Origin: Amoebidium appalachense
Taxonomy: Eukaryota; Ichthyosporea
Assembly: GCA_963693365.1 (NCBI GenBank)
Contig: CAVNZM010000002.1
Coordinates: forward strand, 13,206,001 to 13,270,000
DNA length: 64,000 nt
Direction of reading: 5' to 3'
Every line of letters starts with the position of its first letter. Position 1 is the first letter of the stretch. The position numbers were made by a program, and so were the translations under genes. Positions 1 to 12,904 of this stretch are shown here, in pieces. The notes under the pieces are model-generated. The model had not been told where the DNA came from and searched no databases. It saw only the letters and a list, made by a program, of their open reading frames with translations.

Positions 1-2266
1 CTTGAAAGTTAAAAGGCAATGAGACGTGCTTAGAAATACATCAAACTACGGACTCAAAACGTTGACGAATTTCACTTTCTGCACTTTGAAAACAAAACAA
101 CCTGGTGCACGGGATGAAGAGGTGAGGAGCATACACGTGTTGTGTTTGTTGCTGTCGTGTGCAAATCTGTTTTATATACCATCGACGCAAGCTAGGAATG
201 TCGCGGGAACATGTTTGATTGGATAACTTCACACGTATGACTTGTAACCAATAGTCGCGTGGACACGCTTTTAAGTTATCGTAACTTACCCGGAATTCTC
301 AGCACGCAAATTTGGAGACAAATAAAATATTTCACTTGCTGAAAATTCCCAAATACCATTGAAAACCATAAAAAATTGGGCAATTTATTTCGTTTATACT
401 ATGTTCGAATGAGAACGAAAATATTGCTTTTGGGGCTTCAACAACAACTTTTTGCCCTGCCTCTAAAGAGTACACGTGCATTCCGGAGTGCACACAGCTG
501 TGAATGATCGAGCATCAAGTTAAAGTTCTGATAATGCAATAATATCGGAAGATCATAGCCGAAAAGTCTTTCTTTTTGTTTTAGCCCTGCGAATCACGAA
601 AAATATGATTTCAAAATATAATCAGAGTAGGGGCCCCGACCCGGAACGTGCGCCGGCCTCCGTCCACGTGTACACCTGGGCTCCCCCCAAAATGTTTGCG
701 TGATGCATCTGCGCCGATGACGTCACTGACTATTGATATCGGTCGGGCTAGGCCGTGCAGTTGACATCAGTTGTAATGCTTCATAAAAAATATTGAAATA
801 CATAAGGGCTATGTTGTATAGCCTTTTCTAATGACTGTGACAAATTACTCATAGGCAGTATTGAGAGCCCGACAGGTGTGGTCTCGAGGCGAGGTGGTGG
901 TCGTCAAGGGGGAACGGTTGCCTTTTTAGGTCGGAGTCGGCGGGAATCACTTTTATTGGCTGACCGAAGCGCTACTCAAAGTCACAATTTGACTCACAAA
1001 CACGGCGGCTGCTAAAACATATTTTTAGATGCTCAGTAGCTGTCAGCCGCAGGCCCTAGGACTCGTTTGTATGTTGCTACAAGACAGAAAGGGCCAAGCA
1101 GTTACAATCCATGGAGCTGATGATTTAATTCTCTATGGTTGTACATGTACTGGTGTGGCCGCGTACTCGGCCGCATGCATGCATGATCTATGGGTTACAT
1201 GTGCATGCATGCATGATCACGGCCATCTAGAGCCTCTAGATGGCCGTGATGCATGATCTATGGATTACATGTGCACTATTCGGAACGTCGAGCAATGCGC
1301 CGTAGGATAGAAAATCAGAAAAGCATGGGCACTCTCACTGGCTGTCTTTATAGTTTGTACTGGTTGGCCACAAGAGATATCTACAATGCCGATGAACAGC
1401 AAAAACATCGTCATGATCATGAGGGCGTTCTCCGACAGACTATTGTAGCTATAGGTTAGGCCTAGGGTACCGGTGTTGCATGCAAGCTTATGAAGGAACA
1501 CATGAGTCTCGAATGGTTGGAGGCCGATAGTGGGTGCAGCTGCCCTTGGTCAGGCACGGCATAGATATCGATGCGCCTTGCGAGTCCCGCCGTAGCGCGC
1601 ATGCATATGTGCACTCTGTCTAGAATTCGCTCGTGCAGAAATGGAGGCCTCGAAGCTGGCACCTGCAGACCATGCTCATTCGTCTGCGATGTTTTGAGTT
1701 GTGCACAAACACTGGCAGACTGATGATTTTATGAAACTGCCGACTGACACGCGTTCATGCATGAGCTCGGGCTCTGTGTACATACATGTAGGGAGCTCAC
1801 CGTCACAGCTGCAGGGTGACGTGCTGATCATGAGGGCGCGGCGCACGCAGGCCGGCCGCTTGCTGATTGCAGCTGCTGATTACGCGACTGCAAGAGCCGG
1901 TGAAAATATGAATTGGCGCGCTGACTGTCAATTGGTTTCTCGCTTCAGCTCTATAGCTTACTAGAGCTTATATACCTAAGATTTGATTGATTCATAGTCA
2001 CGCATGTGCTTCTCTGGTGTGGGACACTGTGGGTTACGCGATACCTTCGAGCTGAGCAGCACTGCAGCAGGCCTCCTTCGAGCTGAGACCTCCCACTTTC
2101 GAAGGTGAAATGTTTTTTGGCTAGCGACTGATTACAAGAAGACTTGTTCTTAGTAAAAACCTGTGCTTGTACATGACTTGGAACGCTCATTATCTATTTT
2201 TCCTTTTTTCTTTCTTTCTGGTTTTTGGTGTTTTGTACAAGTTCGCGAAGGGGCCGACAAAGCAAG
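1..2266. other. Upstream region without recognisable gene
   Basis: This is moderate-complexity sequence. The only open frames are short (under about 120 codons), overlap on both strands and resemble nothing known to me. It holds a 17-bp-arm palindrome at 1216-1250 and several GCATGC-rich stretches around 1170-1260. The part next to position 2267 presumably contains the MORC promoter and 5'UTR, but I see no TATA box worth calling. Confidence 0.6.
1216..1250. repeat. Perfect inverted repeat, 17-bp arms, 1-bp spacer
   Basis: Left arm 1216-1232 and right arm 1234-1250 are exact reverse complements around one C. A 25-bp direct repeat (1181-1205 and 1251-1275, one mismatch) flanks the palindrome closely, so the whole block 1181-1275 is symmetrical at two levels. 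Confidence 0.9.
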
Positions 2267-4341
2267 ATGTACGCAGGAGGCTACCAGCCCAAGGGTGAGG
2301 CTCCGGACACAAAACCTGCGGGCGGTTTTGTGCGCCGTGAAAACAAAAACAGGATTTTTTCTGTCGCAGGACGAGATGCACAGGTGTGTTTTTTTTTTTC
2401 CTGCGTGTTTTTTTTGCAAGATCATGAGGGCTTTAGCAAAGCTGAATTTCGGAAAAATATATTGTTCATGTACACTTTGCCTACATGTTCATATGTCTTC
2501 TAGTTTTATGAGGTAGCTGTGCACTTTTTGCGCTGTAATGTTGAAATTGGAAATAATGAAGCGGAGCCTTCTCTTCAGAAATAAATCATAAGGAACATCT
2601 ACTTACCCTATATCCACCTGCGAACGCTGTAAAAGGCACAACGTTGGGCATGTTTCTGGCCCTTTTGCTCGTTGCCTGCGAGGAAGCCTTCCAGCTTGTC
2701 ACCAGTGTTCATTCGGCTTTAGATACTCCCGTTTGTTTGCCTTGCCTTTGAGTTGGTTGATAATAGATCCCTGTCATGTTTCTCTTACAGTTGCTTCTTC
2801 GCTTGTCATCTCAACTCTATAGATGTTGGCCTGAAGATTGTGTGGGAATATCGCTCGAGTTTGGTCTTCAAACCATCTTGTTAATAGGTTCCTCACCCGT
2901 GTTCCGTTTTTTTAGATGTCTATTGTGTTGTCAGTTTTCGGCAGCATCTTAACCCATTTTTGCCCGTTTCTCTACCCCAGGATTCCCGTGTGTCGACAGA
3001 GGGGGCTTGTGGTGTGAACACGCCCAAGTTGCACCCCCAATACCTGCACTCTAATGCCACCTCGCACACGTGGATGCTGGGTGCCATTGCAGAGCTGCTT
3101 GACAATGCACTGGACGAATTACGCCATTCTGCACACAATTGCTGTACGTAGCCGTTTTCTACTACTTTTGTTCATGTTTGTCTATCATTTTTTTTTTTGG
3201 TTCTTCTTTGTGTGGTGCCGGGAAGGAAAGGGGGGGGGGGGGGGAAGGGGGGGGAGGGGGGGAAGGGGGAGGGGGAAGGGGGGAGGGGGGAGGGGGGGGG
3301 GACTGGGGAGCGGGGGGGAGGGGAGGGGGCACAACCATTCAAAATGGCCGTGTGTTTCGAGTCCTCTTGAATGGTCAGCAGTGGAAAGCTTTCCTGCTTC
3401 GATAAGCAGGTTGCTCTTCTTGATGTGTGCATGGCATGTGTAAGGTAGAAGAACAGGAAACAGAGAGAAGGGGAGAGCAGAGGGGGGGGGGGGGAGTGCT
3501 CTCGACAGTGAGGTCGAGAATAATAGGTGAGCAACAAAGGAGGCGGGAATGAGAAGAGGTTTTGAGAGAACTTGGAGAAAAAGGGTGTGCATATGGATGG
3601 GAAGGGTCAGGGAGACGGGGAAAGAGGGGAAGGGGGGGGGAGAGGGGGGGGGGGAGGAGGGGGAGGAGGGCAAGAGAGGAGGGCGGGTTCGAGGGATAGC
3701 ACACCTTGGCTTCCCAAGTATTGCACTTTCGAGCTGCCAAAGACCGAAAAGGTGTTATTCAGATGTGGTCTGTGGAATTTTCCGTGCGCCTGTTGCGTAT
3801 GTCTGTCTGTGGGTGTTTGGCATGGCAACGAGACTCTGCATCGTTTCTGGCGTGGGTGTAGTGGTGTCAAGTTCTCATCTCATCTCCTGCAGGGATCGAT
3901 GTTGTGGATCACCCACTCATCGAGAATGAGCTCATGCTGGTGATTGAAGATGACGGACGACATGGTATGGATCTGCAGGGCCTTGACAAGATGATGAGCT
4001 TTGGCATGCCCACGAAAGCAGGTGGGTGGGTGTAGTGATTGCATGTGTGTGGCTTGGCATTGTGCACACACGTGGATGTGTGTAGGGAAGGCATGTGGGT
4101 GGGCGTCTATGCACGCACTCGTGGGGGATGGATGCATGCCATGTGGGGGTGTATTGCATGCATGTGGGGGGGTGTAGGCAAATGCGCGTGTTTAGGCCGA
4201 GCACATGCACGTGTGGAGGTGCCATGAGTGCACGTGTGGGGTTGCCATGCAGCAAATATGCATCGCACAGGTACATGTGCATGTCGGGTTACGTGAGGGC
4301 CCCCACGTTACCTAATGCTCGTCCCGCTTCCTCCCGCCACT

Positions 4342-4372
<31 letters not shown>

Positions 4373-4995
4373 TTCTCTGCACATTGCACATGGATGATGC
4401 ATGTCAACCAGCTGGTTTTCTATTTATGCATCTTAATAGTTTGATTGGGCATGTTTGTCCTGACTTCTGGCTGTACTATGATGTTTTTATAAGAGGCATT
4501 GTGCTTGGGGGAAGAGGTGTGGGGAGGGGGGGGGGGGGGGGGGGGGGGAGGGGAGGGAGGGATGGGGGGGCGGAGGGGGAGGGGAGGACGAGGGAGGGGT
4601 GTGTGTGTGGAGGGGTGTGAGTGGGTGGGTGGGGGGGGGGGGGGGGGGGGGGTGATTTCTGACAGGGTATGAACAGGGCAAAATCTGATTGGGCACTTCG
4701 GCAACGGGTTCAAGGCAGGAAGCATGCGATTGGGCAAGGATGCATTGGTGCTCACACGGCACGGGGCGACGGGGGAGCAGTGTGTGGGCCTGCTGTCTCT
4801 CACTATGAACACGGCGGTAGGTGGACCGTGGTGAACACACACATGCACACATGCACACACACACATACATTCACACACACACATACACAGAGAGAGGGGG
4901 AGGGAAGAGGGGGGGGGGGGGGGGGAAGGGGGGACACACCTTCCCATACATCTACATTCATGCATATGCACATGTGTACGTACGCGCGCACGCGC

Positions 4996-5062
<67 letters not shown>

Positions 5063-5713
5063 ATACGTGCCAACCCTAACGCGCTCCTAACATACAAACA
5101 TAGCAGCGCTGACACACACACGCTGTTGGCGGCACACATACAACCGCATGCATGAACGTATGAAAGAGCACCCATTCACACCTATACACACACAGCACAC
5201 ACAAAAACACACCACACACGCGCGCACACACAGAAACACGAAATACGCACATGAGCCATCGTGGCAAATGTGCCCCGTGTACAACAGTGTATGGTGTCAT
5301 CTTTTTTGGAAATCACCTGCTGCCAGTCCGCAATATGAAGCAAGAGATTTGGGATTTGAGATAAGAGGGCTCTTTGGATCTCCGCCAGTTTGAGGGAGGA
5401 GGAGGGAACCTTAAAAAAAAAAAAAAGTTTGAGAAAACCCGGTGTTTCTTACGATCGACTCCCCCCCTTGCCCCCCCCCCCCCCCCCCCCCCCCCCTCCC
5501 CCCCCCCCCCCCACACACACACACATACACACAGATTTTGATTCAATGTGCTCTGGATGTGTGTTATGTTTTTGCATACCCGCATCACGCTAACCGTTGT
5601 GCATTTACTCTTCGCACTTTGCAACGCATATTGATCCTCCCCCTCCCCCTTTCCACACCCACACATACACGTGTACACAGACACGCACGCACGCACACAC
5701 ACGCACACGCGCG

Positions 5714-5768
<55 letters not shown>

Positions 5769-5781
5769 GCGCGCGCACGCA

Positions 5782-5871
<90 letters not shown>

Positions 5872-6367
5872 TGCAGCTGGAGCTCGGGAACCTCACTGTG
5901 CCCATGTGCAGTTGGGACAAGTGTGGCCGGCCCATGAACGACAGCGCGGCCCGGAAGGCTAACCTGGGTACAACCCCCCCTCCCCCCTTCCCCCCCCCCC
6001 CCCCCCCCCCCCACCACCACCACCACCACCACCACCACCACCACCACCACCACCACCACCCTCTCTCCCTCCCCATCCCTCCCCCCCCCCCCTCCCCCCC
6101 CTCCCCCCCCCCAAGAAAAAAGAAAGAAAGAAAGAAAGAAAGAAAAGAAGAGAAAAGAAAAGAAAAGAAAAAACACCCTTTCCTGAAGATGGACTGAGCT
6201 TATGTCCCTGTGTGTATTTGATGGATGGCACTGTGTCCGTCGTAATGCACCTACCCCCCCCCCGGAGGATGGGCTCTGCTTATTATGCATACTCTTTATG
6301 TATGGCTTGCATTCTGCATCATGTTATCCGTTTGTTCTTGTGTACTTCGTACTTTTTGACGCATTCA

Positions 6368-6412
<45 letters not shown>

Positions 6413-6661
6413 ACACGCCTCCTCCCCCAATTCAATGCAACACACATACGGTTACCGAGTGTTCCACCCAAACCTTTTTTTTTTTTTTTTTTTTTTTTTT
6501 TTGGCTTGCCATCTGGTTCTGCAGCCAAACCTTGACGTGTTTTTCCCCTCTTCCACAGCCTCACAAAGAACAAAATGCACATACCTACACACACACACAC
6601 ACACATACACACATACACACACACATACACACATTTTACATTTTTACACGTGTGGATGCAC

Positions 6662-6709
<48 letters not shown>

Positions 6710-7838
6710 CACACACACACACACACACACGTGCATGGACAGATGTGATTCTTCGCTGGAGCCCCTACCACACTGAGGAGGATCTACTTGGGCAGCTTGC
6801 TGGGCTGCGGTGTGATGTTGGTGGCACCAAGATCATTATCTACAATCTGTGGCAGGACAGCGATGGGAACGGCCTCCCAGAACTGGTATGCATGCACACA
6901 CACCTAATCTCGTTTATTATCATATGGAATGATTCGTGCTGTTCTGCATTATATATCGTCATATTCGTTATATATTATCATCTTAGGTCGTATTGTTCGT
7001 ATTGTGATATTTATGAACCTGCTACACCGGCGCTGACATATTAGTAGATTTGGCATAGGAGCAAACCAGCCCTCAACAACTCTGTTGCTGCTCAAATAAT
7101 CGATAGAAAAAACAAATACCATTTTTTATTGTCGACAGGAATGTGTCTTCTTCGCAAATTTTTCTGTGTTGGTTGGAATGGGGGAAAAAATTATTATTCC
7201 GTTATCCTTTTATATCTGTTTTTGAGCAGCTTTTGGGCTTCTAAAAAACTCTGGAGCTGCCATCGGTTGTAACTGAATGCAGCCAATCATATTCGCTATT
7301 CTTGTGCGGGTCCAATCAGAAATATGCATTGATTACATTTGTGCATCATCAAGTTGCCCAGCGGCTTTTTGGAAACCCTCTTAGTTTCTCCTTTTTTTTT
7401 TTTTTTTTTTTTTTTTCCCACAGACAAGGTATCGTTTGATAAGGCAACATCAAGCCTTTCTAATAAAAAACTAAAACGAAGGGTGAATATTTTTTGTTCC
7501 TTTCGTACAACTTCTATGAGCTCACATACTACTAAGGCACAAACTTGCTCTCTCTGAGCCTGATACCCCAATGCCGATCTAGCGAATATTGCCAGTCAAA
7601 ACAGGTTAAGCCTGATGCTTTTTCAAGGGGGAGGGGGCTGACGCTGGGGGACTGTGTGTCGGGATGGGGGAGAGGGGGGGGGGGGGGGGGGGGGGGCTCT
7701 ATGCTGATGGACGGTTCAGGACTTTGAGAGTGACCCCTTCGACATCAGAATCAGACAGTCTAAGAATACTTTTCCCATGGAACCCAACCCCACTTTGGTA
7801 AGTGGCCACACACCCTCCCATGCATGCTATCCCCCCTC

Positions 7839-7873
<35 letters not shown>

Positions 7874-8318
7874 CCAATTGCACACACACACACACTCTTG
7901 AGCCCCCCCGGCAGATGGGCCCTGCTCATTGTGTGTACTCTTTGTGTGGTTTGCACTTCGGATTATGTATTCCGTTATGGATGTGTACTTCGTGCATTCT
8001 ACAACCCCCCCCCCCCCCCCCTCCCCCCCCCCCCCTTGACCCCCTCCGGCCAATGGCACCCCTGTGATGGTCATTTTTGCTTCAGTGTCTCCTGCCTGTA
8101 CAGTTATGTTTTTTTCTGTTTTATGTCCCCCCCCCCCCCCCCCCCCTCTCCGGGCTGGCGAGACTCTTTTTTATAAATGGGAATTGGGTCTCTCTAATCC
8201 CCACCGGTGAACTAATTTACATGGTTCAAACAGCCACTCAACCTAGTATTAACACGTACCGTGTGCATGCAGGAGAAATACTACGGCTTTAAGGCAGGCT
8301 TAATCTATCCTCTGCAAT

Positions 8319-8366
<48 letters not shown>

Positions 8367-8658
8367 CCGCCTCCTCCTCCCCCCCCCCCCCCCCCCCCCC
8401 CCCCGGCGCCGCCTGGGCAGGCCAGATTCATTGTTTTATACCCACCCGTTGGACTAAGTTGCATTTTAAATAACCACTCAACCCAGTATTAACACGTGTC
8501 ATGTGCATGCAGGAGAAATACTATGGCTACAAGACGTCACTGAGGGCATACGTGTCCATTCTCTACCGTGACCTGGTCCCAAAAAATTTCACTTTCCATC
8601 TCCGTGGAAAACCCGTCGAGGTGGGTGCATGCTTGTTGCTCCTTTGTTTGTGGGGGTA

Positions 8659-8698
<40 letters not shown>

Positions 8699-9979
8699 GG
8701 GGGGGAGGGGGGGGGGGAGGGGAGGGGGAGGGGTTGTCTGTGTGTGTGTGTGTGCACGCACGCGCAGGCGCACGTGTGCGTTTGTCTGCACGTGTGTGCA
8801 GGCTCAAGGTGTGCACGTCACTGCTATTATATATCTGTGCACACTTATGCATGTGTGCCTGCACGTGCAAAGTATACGTGTGTGTGTGTCTGTGGGTGTA
8901 GGGCGAGAAACGGATGCAAGTGAGTGTGTGTATTCGAGGAACCCCCCCCCCCCCCCTTCTCCTTTTTTTTTTTTTTTTTTTTTTTTGCTGAAACGGGTGT
9001 GGTTGCAGATGTTTAACCTGCAGGGGCACCTGGTACAAACTAAACATATCGCCATCAGTGTGACTAAGCCACAAAAATCCGCTTTCAGCGTGCTCTGTAC
9101 GTACCATTTATGCATGGGGCAGTGGTGTGTATGTGTTTTGTCTGAATCTGTGTGTAGTATGTGAGTAGCTCGTTTACGTGTATGCTTGGGTGTATTTTCG
9201 TGGTTGCTAAGCGACTGTATGGGTGTATGTTTGTATTATATTTGTGTGAATAGGTATGCGGTGCATTGGATGTTCTGCTCGGTGGCGGAGCGGATGTGTG
9301 CGGGTCAACTGCAAACCGCCACCTATCTGTTTGTGCACAACCCACTTCTTGGTCTTGGGCGCACAGAAATGAAGGTACGGGTAGAAGAGGAGAAGGGGAT
9401 GGGTTCTGGTAAGAACTGGAGTTTCTTTTTGGTTTGTGATCACGGGGAGCTGAGCTTGTAATAGGGAGAGGCGGGGGGGAGGGGAGGGGGGGGGGGGGGG
9501 GGGGGGATGCGGTTGTGAGTGCACCGTTTTTTGGCCTGGATCGTGTCTATGTCCACGGTGAAAGATCTGCGACGGATGGTGTGTGTAGTAGGTTTTGAGT
9601 TGAGGGAAGGAGGGAGTAAGTGTTGTTCTGATAGGGTTGGGGGGGCAGTTGGTTGGATTCCCGAGGCACGTGAGCACGTGCCTGTGAGTGGCATCTGCAT
9701 GTACTACCGCAATCGGCTGATCGAGCCATTCTGGGAGAACACACACAAGTCTAGCAGCAGAGGGAGGGGCGTGGTGGGCATCGTGGAGTTTCCGATCGAT
9801 CCGGTATGTGTGTGTGTGTGCGTGTGTGTGCGTGTGTGTGTGGTGTGTGTGTGTTTGTTGGGGGGGGGGGGGGGGGGGGGGGGAGGTGGGGAGGTGGGGA
9901 TTGGAGTGTGTGGGTGGGTGGGTGGGTGGGTGGGTCGGTGTGTGTGGGGGGGGGGAGGGGCATGTGTGTGCGTGCCCTG

Positions 9980-10018
<39 letters not shown>

Positions 10019-10523
10019 TGTTTGTGTGTGTGTGTGTGTAAACGGTGAGTGGCGTGTGGTTGTGTATGCGCGGGTGTGCAGGTTTCTCGATGTGAATGCT
10101 TGTGTGTGTGTGGGTGTTGGGGTATGTGTATGCGTGTGTGTGCCGGTGTGTAGGGAGGAGATGAGGATGCCAACATTCCTGTGAGCAATGTTATTCGAAG
10201 CCTTTTCGATGTTCTTACACGACTTCACACGACTTTGTTTGTTGGGGTGTTACAGGCCCAGACCAAGCAGACGTTTGGACACATAGAGGAGGTGCGAAAG
10301 AAACTCACCAACGAGCTTGTCAAATACTGGATCGCACACGGAGAGCAGTTTGGATATCAGGTGAGCCGCAAGAAGAAGCCCGCTGCACAGGCGGCGGGAG
10401 CACAGGTGCAGATTGATGTTGAAAATAGTGCTGATGATGATGACTGTATCATTACGGGAGTCGTGGAGGGGGTGAACAGGCAGCAGCCACGAGAGGCAAA
10501 GGTTGAGGTTGGGGGGCAGGAGG

Positions 10524-10588
<65 letters not shown>

Positions 10589-12274
10589 GAGTCGGAGGCA
10601 CGGGCACAAGCGGAGGCACACGCACAAGCGGAGACACAAGCACAAGCGGAGGCACGGGCACAGACGCAGGCACAGACGCAGGCACAGGCACAAACGGAGG
10701 CAGAGGTACGTGAAGAAGGAGAGGTTGGGGTTGTAAAGGAGGAGCAGGCGGAGCCGTTGCCGGGGGAGGACGGACAGCAGACGGAGGAGCCGCATGTGAC
10801 TGGAATGGACGTGCAGGGTAGGTGCATTTGTGGGTGGCCCCCTCCCCCCCCCCCCCCCCCCCTTCCCTCTGGGGGAAGGGGGGGGGGGGGGGGGTTGGCT
10901 CTTTTCTTTTTATAATGAAGAAGGTAGGTGAAACCCTTTTGTTTTGTTTTGTTTTTGCTTCTGGTATTGTATAGGAGATGAAGTGTTCAGTAGTGGCATG
11001 AGGTTGAACGGTGTACCGGGTGTTTTCCTCTGCTGGGATCTAGGAACCCCACGTGCACCTGTATTTCGTCGACCGAATATTAAAGTTATCGGGATTTTGT
11101 ATGCCTCCTTCTTTTTTCGTCCTTTTTTCTTTCTCTTTTCTTCCTGCCTCTTTTTATCGTTTTGCTTGGGTTTGTTTTTTTGCAAGTGTTTGTTTGCCAT
11201 TGTTTCCTGTTTCCCGCCCGTGGGGTATACTTAAACATTATGCACATGCTTATGTCGTTCCTTTTTCCTTTCTTTTCTTTTTATTGTTTTGTTGTTGTTT
11301 TGGCTTTTTTGCAAGTGTTTGTTTTCCCCCTGTTCTCCTGCGCATTGATGTAGAAATATACAGTATGCACATTCTCATATTACATTTGTGTCGTGGTGCA
11401 GGGACAGACAGGCAGGTGACGCTGACGCAGTCAGATGAAGGGGTGGCACCCAGCCCCATGGTGGGGCAGCAGGAAAAGGAGGGTGAGAGAAAACGCCCAC
11501 AGTCACAGGAGGAGAGCAGGTGGGTGGCAGACTTGCACATGTGTGCTTCCCTCCCCTAACTTGCTCACCATCTGGGTTCGATGATGTGATAATGCACCCA
11601 TACAAGGATTTTGTTGTGTGTGTGTAAGTGTTCAAACCAAAAGCAAAGGATACGAAATACTTGCGGGCGGGCACGCATTCTTCGACTCGCACACTCTTTC
11701 TTTCATGCACTTATACTTGCGCATCTCATGTTCCTGCACCGTTTCACTCCAAATTCTCTCCCTTTGCTTGTGATGCATACTCTTAATGTCTACTTGGCAA
11801 TCTGCATGATGTTTTCCGTCATAAGTGCCTACATCGTACTCTGTACCCCCCCCCCCCCCCCCTAAACTCAGACGCAATTGATGACTTGGGCCCTCCCTGA
11901 GGGTGGGCTCTGCTTATGACGCATACTGTGCGCATGGCTGATGCTGCATACTTGAATGTTTGCCTTTGCATGTGTCCTGCACCATGCTTCTCATCGTGTA
12001 TGCGTACTTCGTACTGTGTTCCGCATTCAAAACCCCCCCCCCTCCCCCCTCCCCCCCCCCCTCCTCCCCCCGTGGGCCCGCCCGTCTTCCCATTCGGACA
12101 GTATGTGTGGGTTGCTGACTTGGCCTTCCCCAGCCCACGGCCCGTCAAACGGGTGGCCCCAGACACCCAGGCGGCAGAGGAAGGGGTGGAGGGCAGGCCG
12201 GAGGTACTGGATGACAAGAGTCGGGCCAGAAAATACAAGCTGAAGTATCTGCGCCTGAAAGACACGGTGGGTAA

Positions 12275-12364
<90 letters not shown>

Positions 12365-12463
12365 ATGGGTGGGTGGATGGGTGGATGGGTGTGGGGGGTG
12401 GGGAGGGGGGGGGGAGGGGGAGGCAGTGAGTGTGTGGGTGGGTGGGTGGGTGTGTGGGTGTGT

Positions 12464-12499
<36 letters not shown>

Positions 12500-12517
12500 T
12501 GGTGGTGGTGGTGGTGG

Positions 12518-12564
<47 letters not shown>

Positions 12565-12589
12565 TTTTTGTTTTTGTTTGTTTTTTTTG

Positions 12590-12620
<31 letters not shown>

Positions 12621-12857
12621 AGGGGGGAGGGGGGTTGTGTGTGTGTTGGGGGGGTGAGGTGGGATTTTGGGTTGAGGTGGGGGTGTGTTCATGTTGTTTG
12701 TGTTTGTGCGCGCGCGTGTGCGCACGCGCACGTGTGCTTATGTATGCTTACGCTGGTATTTTCCTTTTCCTTTTTTCTGTTTTTTCTTGTTTTCTCTTTC
12801 GTATTTTCTACATATTAGAAAGATTCGGAGGCTGTGTGTGCTTGCGAAAAATGTGTG

Positions 12858-12904
<47 letters not shown>

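Noticed and set aside
4420-6290. Long open frames of Cys-Val, Thr-His, Pro, Gly, Val or His repeats on both strands
   Set aside because: They are translations of (GT)n, (CA)n, C-runs and (CCA)n in MORC introns; the same applies throughout the window, including Arg-Glu and Ser-Leu frames over (GA)n/(CT)n.
9186-9461. Plus-strand frame [20 protein letters not shown], looking protein-like
   Set aside because: It lies inside MORC intron 9; splicing 9096 to 9649 restores phase and gives the conserved [15 protein letters not shown] block, so no exon is needed here.
10329-10380. GTGAGC after GGATATCAG as a donor ending MORC exon 11 early
   Set aside because: The frame stays open for another 150 codons to a good donor at 10817 that matches the phase of the next exon, so early splicing is at most an alternative form.
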